Positions 34,629 through 43,752 of a stretch of DNA of 64,000 nucleotides are shown here, one piece after another; position 1 is the first letter of the stretch; every line of letters begins with the position of its first letter. The position numbers were made by a program, and so were the translations under genes. Under the pieces are notes generated by a model, which was given only the letters and a program-made list of their open reading frames with translations, had not been told where the DNA came from and ran no database searches. Source of the DNA: Pseudomonas viridiflava (GTDB taxonomy: Bacteria; Pseudomonadota; Gammaproteobacteria; Pseudomonadales; Pseudomonadaceae); the NCBI RefSeq assembly GCF_900573885.1, contig NZ_UPSE01000594.1:166344-230343 (forward strand), read 5' to 3'.

Positions 34629-35552
34629 ATGAAAGCTATTCAAATCGCCCAATACGGCCAGCCGGAAGCCTTGCACCTTAAAGAGGTGGCAGACCTGAGC
34701 CCCAACGATGACCAAGTGCTGATCAACGTCGCCGGCAGCGGTATCAACCCGGTCGACTGGAAAATTCTCTCCGGTGCCATGAAGCAATTCATTCCCCTGT
34801 CGCTGCCCTACACGCCCGGCGTCGAAGTCTCGGGAACCGTTGCAGCCGTGGGTAACAACGTCAGTGAATTCGCGGTTGGCGACACGGTGTTCGGCTTTAT
34901 CGGCATCGTCGGCGGCTACGCCACGCAAGCCCTTTCCACGCCTGATCGACTGGCCCGCGTACCAGCCACACTGCCGCTGCAACTGGCCGGTGGCATACCG
35001 GCGGCGGCACTCACGGCATGGCAAGCCTTGCATGAACATGCTGCTATTGAGCCCGGGCAGAAAGTACTGGTTCATGGCGGTGCGGGCGGAGTGGGCAGCT
35101 TTGTCGTGCAGTTGGCCAAGCTTGCCGGCGCGTTCGTGATTGCCACCAGCTCGGCGAAGAACCACGACTACCTGCGCTCGCTCGGCGCCGATCACGTGAT
35201 CGATTACAGCGCAGAAAAATTTGAAGACAAGGTTGCCGATGTGGACGTGGTGATCGACCTGATCGGTGGCGACACCCAGGCGCGTTCCTGGAGCGTGATA
35301 AAAGAAGGCGGCGTGCTGGTTTCGCCGGTAAGCACACCGGATGCCGGCAAAGCCCGTGAACACGGCGCGAGCGGCAAGCACTTCGCCACGCGCTCGGACG
35401 GCCGCCAGCTGACGCAGATTGCCGACCTGTTCAGCGCCAGCAAGCTTCATCTGGAGGCGCAAGTGGTGCCGCTCAGCGACGTGGTAAACGCGGTGAAACA
35501 GAGCTTGGCCGGGCACACACGCGGAAAACTGGTACTGGATGTAAACCGCTGA
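34629..35552 (+). CDS. NADP-dependent quinone oxidoreductase-like protein
   Basis: A 307-residue zinc-independent MDR protein: N-terminal GroES-like part with NPVDWKILSG and a Rossmann motif VHGGAGGVGSFVVQLAKL near residue 146. It lacks the zinc-ligand Cys cluster of alcohol dehydrogenases, as quinone reductases and enoyl reductases do. The ATG at 34629 has GGAG nine bases upstream. Probably reduces quinones or enones using NADPH, in line with neighbouring stress genes. Confidence 0.86.
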   Translation: MKAIQIAQYGQPEALHLKEVADLSPNDDQVLINVAGSGINPVDWKILSGAMKQFIPLSLPYTPGVEVSGTVAAVGNNVSEFAVGDTVFGFIGIVGGYATQALSTPDRLARVPATLPLQLAGGIPAAALTAWQALHEHAAIEPGQKVLVHGGAGGVGSFVVQLAKLAGAFVIATSSAKNHDYLRSLGADHVIDYSAEKFEDKVADVDVVIDLIGGDTQARSWSVIKEGGVLVSPVSTPDAGKAREHGASGKHFATRSDGRQLTQIADLFSASKLHLEAQVVPLSDVVNAVKQSLAGHTRGKLVLDVNR

Positions 35553-35624
35553 AACTGCCGTCTACCAAGCGCAGCGCATAAGCCATATTCTCTGGCGCAG
35601 GACTTACAAAGGGAGGTAACCGAT

Positions 35625-36533
35625 GTGAACGACCTGGACGCGGAAATTACCCGACGCCGAGCAGAGCTGGCCACCGCCATGCAACGCTTCGCCCCGGAAT
35701 ATGGTGTGTTTCAAACCGACATTGCGCCGCTTCATTTCATCCGCAGCGACAGCCCCACCGACACCATCCACACCGTGCACAAACCGGGTTTGTGCATCAT
35801 CGCCCAGGGCCGCAAAGAGGTTCGGCTGTGGAACGAAAGCTATGTGTACGACCCGCTGAATTACCTGGTGGTGTCGGTAACGCTGCCCTTGGCCGGGCAA
35901 GTGATTGAAGCCTCCCCCGAACAACCGTATCTGTGCATACGCCTGGACATCGACCCGGCAGAAATCGCTCAGCTGATTGCCGACGCCAGCCCCATCGGCG
36001 TGCCCGGGCGGGAAGCCAATCGCGGTCTGTATCTGGACAAAATCGACACCTCGCTACTCGACGCCATGCTGCGTCTGGTGCGTTTGCTCGATACACCGGC
36101 GGACATTCCCGCCCTGGCACCACTGGCACTGCGCGAGATTTTCTATCGCCTGCTCAAGGGCCAACAAGGCCAGCGTTTGCACGAGATCGCCATTGCCGAC
36201 AGCCAGACCCACCGAGTAACCCGTGCCATCGAATGGCTGAACCGCAACTACGCCAAGCCGCTGCTTATCGAGGAGCTGGCCAGTCACGTCAACCTCAGCA
36301 CCTCGACCCTGCATCACCGTTTCAAAGCCGTTACCGCCATGAGCCCGCTGCAGTATCAGAAGCAGCTGCGTCTGCACGAAGCGCGGCGCTTGATGATTGC
36401 CGAAGGCATGGATGTGTCGGCCGCAGGGTTCAAGGTGGGCTACGAAAGCCCTTCACAGTTCAGCCGCGAATACAGCCGCATGTTCGGTGCGCCGCCGAGC
36501 AAAGACATCGCCAAACTCCGCTCGATTGCCTAG
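35625..36533 (+). CDS. AraC family transcriptional regulator
   Basis: A 302-residue regulator with a GTG start just after GGGAGGTAACCGAT. The N-terminal half (HKPGLCIIAQGRKEVRLWNESYVYDP) is the AraC_N cupin type, and the C-terminal two helix-turn-helices include LLIEELASHVNLSTSTLHHRFK and VSAAGFKVGYESPSQFSREYSR. This subfamily commonly controls neighbouring oxidoreductase genes; here the DoxX and quinone-reductase-like genes precede it on the same strand. Confidence 0.87.
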   Translation: MNDLDAEITRRRAELATAMQRFAPEYGVFQTDIAPLHFIRSDSPTDTIHTVHKPGLCIIAQGRKEVRLWNESYVYDPLNYLVVSVTLPLAGQVIEASPEQPYLCIRLDIDPAEIAQLIADASPIGVPGREANRGLYLDKIDTSLLDAMLRLVRLLDTPADIPALAPLALREIFYRLLKGQQGQRLHEIAIADSQTHRVTRAIEWLNRNYAKPLLIEELASHVNLSTSTLHHRFKAVTAMSPLQYQKQLRLHEARRLMIAEGMDVSAAGFKVGYESPSQFSREYSRMFGAPPSKDIAKLRSIA

Positions 36534-36545
36534 TGCAGCGCGTCA

Positions 36546-37415
36546 CTAAGGCGCAGTTTTCTCCATGATCTTCAGCAGCGGCGCATAGTCGGCGTGGCTG
36601 ACCGGCATGATGCCGGAGGCGTGTTGCGAGGCGAGAAACTCGGCGAGCGCCTGCGGCTCGCTGAGCATGGCGGTGCGGATGCGCGCCTTCAACGGCGCGC
36701 AGACGTTGGCGCTGAATACGTACGGGTCGTAGAAAATCGGCGCCGAACGCCACAGCACCCGCAGCGTGTCCTGCTTGATTTTGCCGCTGTTGAGGTACGC
36801 ATCGGCCTGCACGCTGGACACAAACGCGGCGCCGACGCGCCCGTCGAGCAGCGCGTCCAGCGATTTGTCATGGGCGCCGGTGTACACCACCGAGGTGAAA
36901 TAACGGGACAGCGGCAGGCCCATTTTTGCCGCGAACTCACCATTGGGAACGATGCCGCCGGAGGTGCTGGCCGGGTCGCTCAAGGCCACTTTTTCACCGA
37001 GCACGGCGTTGAGGTCCGCGGGGCCGTCGCGGCGAACCATCAGTAGGGACTGGTAATGGTGGCCGGCCGGGGTGAAAAAGCCCTGGCTGATAGTCAGGCT
37101 GGCAAACGGCTCGATTCGCGGCTCACGCCTGTAGGCCAGAATGTACGAGGCCGGGCCGAGCCAGGCGATGTCCACACCGCCAGAAACAATGGCATCCACC
37201 ACGCTTTCATACGAAGACGCTGCAACGATTTCTACCGGCATGTGCAAGGTGCTGGTGAGGCGTTGCAACAGCGGCTGAAACTCCACCATCAGCGCTTCCA
37301 TGCTTTTCTTTGGAATCACCGCCACGCGCAGGCTTTGTTGGGTGCACTGAGCATTGGCGCCAGCGCTCAATAGCGCCGACAGCAGCAGCGCCGCCAGGGC
37401 TGTTACTGCGCGCAC
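36546..37415 (-). CDS. PhnD-like periplasmic substrate-binding protein
   Basis: A 289-residue protein with a signal peptide (about 1-22, ending AGANAQ) and the PhnD/PtxB fold: LRVAVIPKKSMEALMVEFQPLL, SGGVDIAWLGPASYI and ASTSGGIVPNGEF near 135. No ABC permease or ATPase is encoded nearby. It begins with GTG inside the end of the upstream GGDEF-EAL gene, overlapping by 13 bases. It could therefore serve as a periplasmic ligand-sensing partner of that membrane protein rather than as a transporter component; this is inference. Confidence 0.84.
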   Translation of the reverse strand: MRAVTALAALLLSALLSAGANAQCTQQSLRVAVIPKKSMEALMVEFQPLLQRLTSTLHMPVEIVAASSYESVVDAIVSGGVDIAWLGPASYILAYRREPRIEPFASLTISQGFFTPAGHHYQSLLMVRRDGPADLNAVLGEKVALSDPASTSGGIVPNGEFAAKMGLPLSRYFTSVVYTGAHDKSLDALLDGRVGAAFVSSVQADAYLNSGKIKQDTLRVLWRSAPIFYDPYVFSANVCAPLKARIRTAMLSEPQALAEFLASQHASGIMPVSHADYAPLLKIMEKTAP

Positions 37416-39742
37416 GCGTTTTCCATCGCGCTAACGAATGGCGCATATTCGCGCAGCTTTTGCGCAGAAAGCGGTCGGCTGAAGTGGTAGCCCTGGGCGA
37501 TGTCGCAGCCAGCGAGTTTGAGGCACACCACCTGGTCCACGGTTTCGACGCCCTCGGCTACCACTTCCAGCCCGAGGCGTTTGGCCAGAATGATGGTCGA
37601 GGAAACAATCGGGCTGTCGTCATAGCTGTTGGATAACGGCGCGATCAGCGCCCGGTCGATTTTCAGCTTGCTCAGTGGCAGCGATTGCAGGTGGGCAAAG
37701 CCGGCATAGCCTTGGCCGAAGTCGTCCAGACTGACGCCCATGCCGTTGGCGCGCAGGCGGTGTAAATGCTCGAGGGCGACGCCGTCCTGGTCAAGCACCG
37801 TGGTCTCGGTGATCTCCAGTTCCAGGCGCGATTTGTCGATGCCGTGCCGGGCCAGCTCGTTGAGCAGACGCTCGCTGAAATCTTCCTGGCGCAACTGAAT
37901 GGCCGACACGTTTACCGCCAGCCGCGTGCTGATGCCCTGCCCTTGCCAGTCGGCCAATTCTTCGCAGGCCAGCCGCAACACCTCCCAACCCAGCGCGACA
38001 ATAAACCCGCTGCGCTCGGCCAGGGCGATAAAGCGGTCCGGGTACACCAGGCCAAACTCCGGGTGCTCCCAGCGCACCAGTGCTTCATACGCCACCACAC
38101 TCATTGAATCCAGGCGCAGCAGCGGCTGGTAATGCAGCACAAACTGGCGTTCGCTGAGGGCGTGGCCGAACGCCTGTTCAAGGGTGAACTCTTCGATATC
38201 GGACACATTCAACGACGGGTCGAAGAACTTGAATTGCCCCCTGCCCGCGCGTTTGGCCGAATACATGGCGGCATCGGCATGGCGGATCAGGCTGTCGACA
38301 TCCTGGCCGTCACGCGGGCAGATGCTGACGCCCACGCTCGGGCTGGTGTTGAGCTCGTGCTCGTCCAGCGAATACACCGCCGAGAGTTTTGCCACCAGGG
38401 CACGCACCCAGGCGTCGATCTGCTCCTCTGTGCGCTCGCCGGCCAGCAGCACCACAAACTCGTCGCCACCAAAACGCGCAGCTTCGTCGCCAGGTTCGAG
38501 CAAGCGGCTGATGCGCCCGGCCACTGCTTGCAGCAGCAGGTCGCCGGTTTTGTGGCCGAGGGAATCGTTGATCGACTTGAAGCGGTCCATGTCGATAAAA
38601 CAAATGGCCAGCAGACGCCGTTTACTGCGCTGCTCGGTCAGCACGCGCTTGGCCACTTCGATAAAGCGCCGGCGATTGTGCAAACCACTTAAGTGGTCGG
38701 TGGCGGCGGCGTGGCTGCTGCGCTTGTGTTCTTCTTCCAGGCGGCCAATCAGCTCCTGATTCACCGCTTGCGCCTGCTCCAGGGCACTGAAGGCTTCCTG
38801 CCGGTTGTTCAGGGCGCGCAGGGTCCAGAGCAGGCCCGTCAGAATGAGCAAGGTCATGCACAGGTTCAGCCACCATTGGCGACCGAACGCCAGTTGCGGC
38901 GAGGCCAGAATTTCGTCATTACGCTGGCTGACCATCACGCTGAAACCACGATCGGCGATGCGCCTGAACAGGCTCTGATAGCCCTCGCCATTGACGTACA
39001 CCGTAAGCCGGCCGACGTCTTCGGCCGTGTTTTGCAAGGTTGAATGCAGCGGCACGGCCGAGATGACCACCCCGCTGTTATTGATGCGCAGCCGCTCCTG
39101 CCCTGCGCCATCGAGCAGGCTCATCAACCCGCTGTGGCCCAGATTGATGTGCTGAAACAGCACGGCCAGGTAGCCGATATCCAGCTGCACCAACAGCACG
39201 CCATCGAGCTTTCGCGTGGTGGCGTCGGCAAGCGGCAGCAGGAATGGCAGGCGCCAGTTGGGCAACGAAGAGGTCTGTTCGCTCTGGCTCAGCTGCGGCA
39301 GAAACGGCTTGAACCCGTACTGCGCCGTGTGCGCTTCAAGCTGCTGCAACCAGGCGGCCGGCAAGTGTTGCACTTCGTCGTTATGGCTGGCCGACACCAG
39401 CCTGCCGCTGCTGTCGTACAGGCTCATGCGCTTGAGCACCGGGTCTTCGGCAAGCATGCGCACCAGGCCCTGATGGCTTTGCGCGCGGCTTTCAGCGCTG
39501 CCCTGGGTAACGCGCCCGATTGCCTGGGCACGGTCTACCAACTGGCGCAGATTTTCCGCGACGATACTGGCCAGGTTCAGGTGCTCGGACGCCTTGGCGG
39601 CAAGGGCTTCCTGGCGCGACACGGTTTTCTGCTGGAAATACAGGCCCCACAGCAGCACCAACATGGCGGCGCACAGGGTGAGCAACAGCACCTGTAAAAA
39701 ACGGGGCGAAGAGAAGAACTGGCGGTTCACTGCACACATCAT
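37403..39742 (-). CDS. Membrane-bound GGDEF-EAL cyclic-di-GMP enzyme with periplasmic sensor
   Basis: A 779-residue protein. A helix near 16-36 and a second near 290-308 bracket a periplasmic sensor domain (about 40-285). GGDEF follows (about 345-500, motif RFGGDEF near 425) and then EAL (about 525-770: YEALVRW near 549, ITETTVL, DDFGQGYAG, AEGVET). The I-site RxxD is replaced by EPGD, so product inhibition of the cyclase is unlikely. Catalytic EAL residues look intact. Translation is coupled to the PhnD-like gene, suggesting a sensor/effector pair controlling c-di-GMP in response to a periplasmic ligand. Confidence 0.88.
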   Translation of the reverse strand: MMCAVNRQFFSSPRFLQVLLLTLCAAMLVLLWGLYFQQKTVSRQEALAAKASEHLNLASIVAENLRQLVDRAQAIGRVTQGSAESRAQSHQGLVRMLAEDPVLKRMSLYDSSGRLVSASHNDEVQHLPAAWLQQLEAHTAQYGFKPFLPQLSQSEQTSSLPNWRLPFLLPLADATTRKLDGVLLVQLDIGYLAVLFQHINLGHSGLMSLLDGAGQERLRINNSGVVISAVPLHSTLQNTAEDVGRLTVYVNGEGYQSLFRRIADRGFSVMVSQRNDEILASPQLAFGRQWWLNLCMTLLILTGLLWTLRALNNRQEAFSALEQAQAVNQELIGRLEEEHKRSSHAAATDHLSGLHNRRRFIEVAKRVLTEQRSKRRLLAICFIDMDRFKSINDSLGHKTGDLLLQAVAGRISRLLEPGDEAARFGGDEFVVLLAGERTEEQIDAWVRALVAKLSAVYSLDEHELNTSPSVGVSICPRDGQDVDSLIRHADAAMYSAKRAGRGQFKFFDPSLNVSDIEEFTLEQAFGHALSERQFVLHYQPLLRLDSMSVVAYEALVRWEHPEFGLVYPDRFIALAERSGFIVALGWEVLRLACEELADWQGQGISTRLAVNVSAIQLRQEDFSERLLNELARHGIDKSRLELEITETTVLDQDGVALEHLHRLRANGMGVSLDDFGQGYAGFAHLQSLPLSKLKIDRALIAPLSNSYDDSPIVSSTIILAKRLGLEVVAEGVETVDQVVCLKLAGCDIAQGYHFSRPLSAQKLREYAPFVSAMENACAQ

Positions 39743-39812
39743 CCGGCCAAGTGAGCGGTTACTGTACGACGCCCAAATGACGGCAAAGTGACATCACGCC
39801 CGCCGCGACGTG

Positions 39813-40397
39813 TTACTCGTCGCCTGCGGACGGCGCAAACGACGCGCTGATCTGCCTGTGGCAGGCCTGCAGAATCTCGTCGGCCAGGGGCGAATCATCC
39901 GGGCACGCCCGAGACAGCACCACGGCGCCTACCACTTGGGCCAGCAAGCTGATCATCTTGTCGCGCCCTTGCTCATCCGCCGCGTTGCCGTCGGCGATGT
40001 GCTTGTGCAGCAAGCCGCTTACCGCCTGCTCGATGCCCTCGGCAAAGGTGGCTTTGATCTCGGCCGGCTGCCGCGCAGCGTCGCCGCACAAGGCCGACAT
40101 GGTGCACCCGCTGCCGGGCGAGTCGCGGTGTTGGCGCGACAGGAACAGGTCAACGAAGCCGGCGAAATCCAGCTCTTTGCTGGTCGCCCGCGACTGGGCC
40201 AGGCTGCACGCAGCGGCCTCAGCCATCAGGTCGGCCTTGGAGCCGAAGTGTTTGTAGAACCCGCCTTGGGTAAAGCCAGCCGCCGCCATCAGGTCGGCAA
40301 CGCCAATGCCGTCGTAGCCGCGTTCGCGGAAAAGCACCGAAGCCGTGTCGACGATGTGGGCTCGATTGGCCAGCGATTGTGCTTTAGTCACTTTCAT
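39813..40397 (-). CDS. TetR family transcriptional regulator
   Basis: A 194-residue regulator with the TetR helix-turn-helix (GIGVADLMAAAGFTQGGFYKHFGSKADL) at about 30-57 and an alpha-helical effector domain containing GCTMSALCGDAAR. Several Cys residues (two in that segment) could sense electrophiles. The ATG at 40397 is chosen; the longer frame to 40460 crosses the operator. Divergent from the old yellow enzyme gene with two operator copies between; most likely represses it and itself. Confidence 0.87.
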   Translation of the reverse strand: MKVTKAQSLANRAHIVDTASVLFRERGYDGIGVADLMAAAGFTQGGFYKHFGSKADLMAEAAACSLAQSRATSKELDFAGFVDLFLSRQHRDSPGSGCTMSALCGDAARQPAEIKATFAEGIEQAVSGLLHKHIADGNAADEQGRDKMISLLAQVVGAVVLSRACPDDSPLADEILQACHRQISASFAPSAGDE

Positions 40398-40440
40398 TGC
40401 AAGCGCCTCTGTTTCGTTCACGTACCCTGCGAATACTACT

Positions 40441-40496
40441 CTGATGTCGACCATAATCAAAACCGTTGACAGGTTATATTATGATCGACATCATAA
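40441..40496. promoter_or_regulatory. Two inverted TetR operators with promoters
   Basis: Site 1 (40441-40456, read on the minus strand as TTATGGTCGACATCAG) and site 2 (40479-40496, TTATGATCGACATCATAA) match at nearly every position and are 39 bp centre to centre. A consensus TTGACA (40466-40471) lies between them and, with CATCAT 17 bases later inside site 2, would drive the reductase gene. TTGATT and TAGTAT on the minus strand (16 bases apart) overlap site 1 and would drive tetR. Confidence 0.72.
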
Positions 40497-40558
40497 AACC
40501 GCCGCTTCGTTAAGGCGTGTCGGCACGCCCTTACCTTTCACCGAATCGTGGACCAGAC

Positions 40559-41641
40559 ATGAACGACAACACGCTGTTTGAACCGTACACCCTAGGCTCG
40601 CTGACACTTTCGAACCGCGTCGTCATGGCGCCGTTGACGCGCAACCGCGCCGGCAAGGGTTTCGTGCCCAGTGAGTTTGCAGCCGAGTACTACGCCCAGC
40701 GTGCCTCCGCCGGTTTGCTGATTTCCGAGGCCACGCAGATTTCGCAGCAAGGCCAGGGCTACCAAGACACGCCAGGCATCTACAGCCAGGCGCAGATCGA
40801 TGGCTGGAAAGCCGTGACCGCTGCGGTACACGCCAAGGGCGGAAAAATTTTCCTGCAGCTGTGGCATGTGGGTCGGGTTTCCCATGTTGATCTGCAAGAA
40901 AACGGCGCAGCGCCCGTAGCGCCTTCGGCCATCCGCGCCGCCACCAAGGTGTTCGTCAACAACGGTTTCCACGACGTTTCCGAGCCGCGCGCCTTGGAAC
41001 TCAGCGAGCTGCCCGGCATTGTCGAGGACTTCCGCAAGGCTGCCGCCAACGCCATTGCGGCTGGTTTTGATGGCGTGGAGATTCACAGCGCCAACGGCTA
41101 TTTACTCGACCAATTTCTGCAAGACGGCGCGAATGTGCGCACCGATGCGTACGGCGGCTCCATCGAAAACCGCGCGCGTCTGGTGCTCGAAATTGCTGCA
41201 GCGGTGGCCACCGAGATTGGCGCCGAGCGCACCGGCATTCGTATTTCCCCGGTTTCGCCGGCCAATGGCGTTTCCAGCAGCGACCCACAAGGGCAATTCG
41301 ATTACCTGGTCGACCAGCTCAGCGCGCTAGGCCTGGTGTACCTGCACGTGGTTGAAGGCGCCACCGGCGGCCCCCGCGATGTCGCGCCATTTGACTTCGA
41401 CTCGCTTCGCCACCGCTTTAAAGGCACTTATATCGGGAACAACGGTTACCACCTCGACCTTGCAAACGCCCGCCTGGCCGACAACCAGATCGACCTCGCC
41501 GCATTTGGCCGTCCATTCATTGCCAACCCGGATCTGGTCGAGCGCCTGAAAACCGATGCACCGCTGGCCGCGCTCGACCCCGCGACGCTCTATGGCGGCG
41601 GCGCGAAAGGCTATACCGATTACCCAACGTACACCGCGTAA
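40559..41641 (+). CDS. Old yellow enzyme family alkene reductase
   Basis: A 360-residue FMN barrel protein starting NDNTLFEPYTLGSLTLSNR. PLTRNRAG, KIFLQLWHVGRVSH, HSANGYLLDQFLQDGAN (catalytic His/Asn about 180-183) and IGNNGY (phosphate loop) match NemA/xenobiotic reductase enzymes. It would reduce activated C=C bonds (N-ethylmaleimide, enones, nitro compounds) with NAD(P)H. Divergent from the TetR gene and followed 30 bases later by an SDR, so both are likely induced by electrophiles. Confidence 0.9.
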   Translation: MNDNTLFEPYTLGSLTLSNRVVMAPLTRNRAGKGFVPSEFAAEYYAQRASAGLLISEATQISQQGQGYQDTPGIYSQAQIDGWKAVTAAVHAKGGKIFLQLWHVGRVSHVDLQENGAAPVAPSAIRAATKVFVNNGFHDVSEPRALELSELPGIVEDFRKAAANAIAAGFDGVEIHSANGYLLDQFLQDGANVRTDAYGGSIENRARLVLEIAAAVATEIGAERTGIRISPVSPANGVSSSDPQGQFDYLVDQLSALGLVYLHVVEGATGGPRDVAPFDFDSLRHRFKGTYIGNNGYHLDLANARLADNQIDLAAFGRPFIANPDLVERLKTDAPLAALDPATLYGGGAKGYTDYPTYTA

Positions 41642-41671
41642 ACCACCCTCTTCTTTTAAGGAATTACCGCC

Positions 41672-42460
41672 ATGACCGCATTGAAATCTGTACTGATCAC
41701 CGGCGCTTCGTCCGGCATTGGCGCCGTGTACGCCGAACGCTTCGCCGCCCGTGGCCACAACCTGGTTCTGGTTGCCCGTGACAAAGTCCGCCTCGACACC
41801 CTGGCCGCGACACTGCGCGACGCCCACGGTATTGCCGTAGACGTATTGCCCGCCGACCTGACCGAACTGCGCGATATCGAAGCGGTTGAAACCCGTCTGC
41901 GTGAAGACGCCCACATCGGCATTCTGGTCAACAACGCCGGCGCGGCGCAGTCTGGCGGGTTTATCCAACAGAGCACCGAAAGCGTCGCCCGCCTCGTGGC
42001 GTTGAACACCACCGCCCTGGTGCGTCTGGCCAGCGCCATTGCGCCGCGCCTTGTGGCAGCCGGTGAAGGTTCGATCATCAATATTGGTTCGGTCGTGGGC
42101 CTGGCGCCTGAACTGAACATGACCGTCTACGGCGCCACCAAGGCGTTTGTGCAGTTCCTGTCGCAAGGCCTGACCCTGGAACTGGGGCCAAAAGGCGTAT
42201 ACGTGCAGGCCGTATTGCCCGCCGCCACGCGCACTGAAATCTGGGACCGTGCCGGCATCGACATCAACCAACTGCCGGAAATCATGGAAGTTGGTGACAT
42301 GGTCGACGCCGCACTGCTGGGCTTCGACCGCCGCGAAAACGTGACCATTCCGCCTCTACAAGACGCGGCCTACTGGGACACCTTGCAAGGCGCGCGTCAG
42401 GCGTTCCTCGGCAACCTCAAGCAATCCACCGTCGCCCCACGCTATCGCAACGAAGCGTAG
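41672..42460 (+). CDS. SDR family oxidoreductase
   Basis: A 262-residue SDR of the DltE/YdfG-like type: TGASSGIGAVYAERFAARGH (about 11-30), NNAG near 90, Ser in NIGSVVGLAPELN near 137 and YGATK (about 151-155). It follows the old yellow enzyme gene within 30 bases (TTTTAAGGAATT ribosome-binding region), so the two probably form one operon in electrophile or carbonyl detoxification. A strong hairpin follows. Confidence 0.87.
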   Translation: MTALKSVLITGASSGIGAVYAERFAARGHNLVLVARDKVRLDTLAATLRDAHGIAVDVLPADLTELRDIEAVETRLREDAHIGILVNNAGAAQSGGFIQQSTESVARLVALNTTALVRLASAIAPRLVAAGEGSIINIGSVVGLAPELNMTVYGATKAFVQFLSQGLTLELGPKGVYVQAVLPAATRTEIWDRAGIDINQLPEIMEVGDMVDAALLGFDRRENVTIPPLQDAAYWDTLQGARQAFLGNLKQSTVAPRYRNEA

Positions 42461-42469
42461 CCGCTGACA

Positions 42470-42495
42470 CGCCGCGCCTTTTGCAAGGCGCGGCG
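42470..42495 (+). terminator. Strong hairpin after OYE/SDR operon
   Basis: An 11-bp perfect stem (GCCGCGCCTT with AAGGCGCGGC plus one flanking pair) and a four-base TTGC loop. The following bases (GCCCTTCTCTG) are only partly T-rich, so termination may be incomplete. Confidence 0.6.
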
Positions 42496-42621
42496 CCCTT
42501 CTCTGCGTTTGGCTTTCGTTTGCGAATCGAGGCACGGTCACCGTGACAATCCCGATGTCTCCAACGGCCCGTGCGTGCCATAGGTTCGGTTTAGCCGCGG
42601 AATATTTTCGTCAGGATACAG

Positions 42622-42655
42622 ACGTTGGGCTTCGCTTCGCTCAACCCAACCTACG
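42622..42655. repeat. GTTGGGCTTCGC/CCCAACCTACG intergenic repeat, copy 1
   Basis: A 34-base element with GTTGGG and CCCAAC arms. The same element recurs at 48151-48180, 48193-48227 (inverted), 60594-60625 and 60835-60870 (inverted). It lies in an intergenic space just before the SGNH gene end. Confidence 0.75.
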
Positions 42656-42670
42656 ACGGGCCATCTGCAA

Positions 42671-43408
42671 TCAACCGACCACCCGCCCGCTCAACATCTG
42701 CGGGTCGGCAAAACATTCGCGCAAGGTGGTGGCGCTTTCGCTGGCCCATAACGCATACGCCGCCGCACCCGGATGGAAACCATCGGCGGCCAGCGAGTCT
42801 CGCTGCATGGGGAAGTCGCAGGCTTGCAGGTGGCAGTCCATGCGTCGGCGGGTTAACCAGTTCAACGCGACGTTGAAGTATCTGGCGCGTCGTCCCAGGT
42901 ACCAGCGCAGCGGCTGCGGCAGCGCCGGGAAGGCATGCATGGGTGGAATCGGTGCGATCAACACGTGCCGGGCGCTGTATTTCCATTGCAGCAAATCCAG
43001 CAGCCGGTTCATGGCGGGCGTCCAGTCGGCGACCGAGGCACCGCCCGTAACGTCGTTCAACCCGATGGACACCAGCACCGCATCAAACGGCTCGGTCACG
43101 CTGCGTTCCACCAGGGCTTGGAGCTGGGCGGTGTTCAGCCCCGACTGCGCGATCAGTTTCCACGACACCCGAAAATCCTTCGCCAGGTCACTCACCAACT
43201 GGCCGGTCAGCGCCTCGGCCTGGTCTGTCACACCCACGCCAGCGGCAGCTGAATCGCCCAACACCAGCAGGCGCAGATGGGGGCCGGTTCCGGTGGTGCC
43301 GGTACGCTCGCCCTGCGGTTCCGGCAGCCTGGGCGTTACCCGGCGCACGTAAAGCCCTTGCAGCAGTAGCAGCGGCGCGAGTGCGAGTTTGATCAGGGTG
43401 TCGCGCAT
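42671..43408 (-). CDS. SGNH/GDSL hydrolase family protein
   Basis: A 245-residue protein with an N-terminal hydrophobic helix (TLIKLALAPLLLLQGLYV) and the SGNH blocks: GDSAAAGVG (Ser nucleophile about 53), GLNDV (Asn) and DGFHPG (Asp-His pair near the C-terminus). Such esterases/lipases act on acyl or acetyl esters, often at the envelope. The ATG at 43408 lies five bases after the stop of the upstream small gene, so the two are one operon. Confidence 0.86.
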   Translation of the reverse strand: MRDTLIKLALAPLLLLQGLYVRRVTPRLPEPQGERTGTTGTGPHLRLLVLGDSAAAGVGVTDQAEALTGQLVSDLAKDFRVSWKLIAQSGLNTAQLQALVERSVTEPFDAVLVSIGLNDVTGGASVADWTPAMNRLLDLLQWKYSARHVLIAPIPPMHAFPALPQPLRWYLGRRARYFNVALNWLTRRRMDCHLQACDFPMQRDSLAADGFHPGAAAYALWASESATTLRECFADPQMLSGRVVG

Positions 43409-43413
43409 GGGCC

Positions 43414-43704
43414 TCAGCTCGGGTACGCCAGCGAACCGGCTTTTATATGCAGGCTCAGGCGGCGGGTCAGTCTGGCGACCAGTTGCGGGTCGTCCATCGC
43501 CAGCAATTGCTGGCGAACCCAGTCGCGCCAGCCGCCTTTCTTTTCTTCCCGCGCGCTCATCAAACGGCCGTATTCCCACGCCGCATCCACCGCCAGTTGC
43601 GCGTCCAGCTCTTGCTGACGCTGATAGCTCTCAAAGCAGCATTGGCGATGGTACTGAATGGCAGTGCGTTCGGCGGCTGGAAGCTGGCTGAGGTTGAACG
43701 ACAT
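43414..43704 (-). CDS. Hypothetical small protein
   Basis: A 96-residue, Gln/Arg-rich, largely helical protein (QLPAAERTAIQYHRQCCFES..., then GRLMSAREEKKGGWRDWVRQQLL). A ribosome-binding region AGGGATTCGG precedes it. It is tightly followed by the SGNH gene, which suggests a shared role. I do not recognise its family. Confidence 0.6.
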   Translation of the reverse strand: MSFNLSQLPAAERTAIQYHRQCCFESYQRQQELDAQLAVDAAWEYGRLMSAREEKKGGWRDWVRQQLLAMDDPQLVARLTRRLSLHIKAGSLAYPS

Positions 43705-43752
43705 ATCCGAATCCCTGTAAGCTGGTTATGCATACAGTATTTGGAGCAAGTG

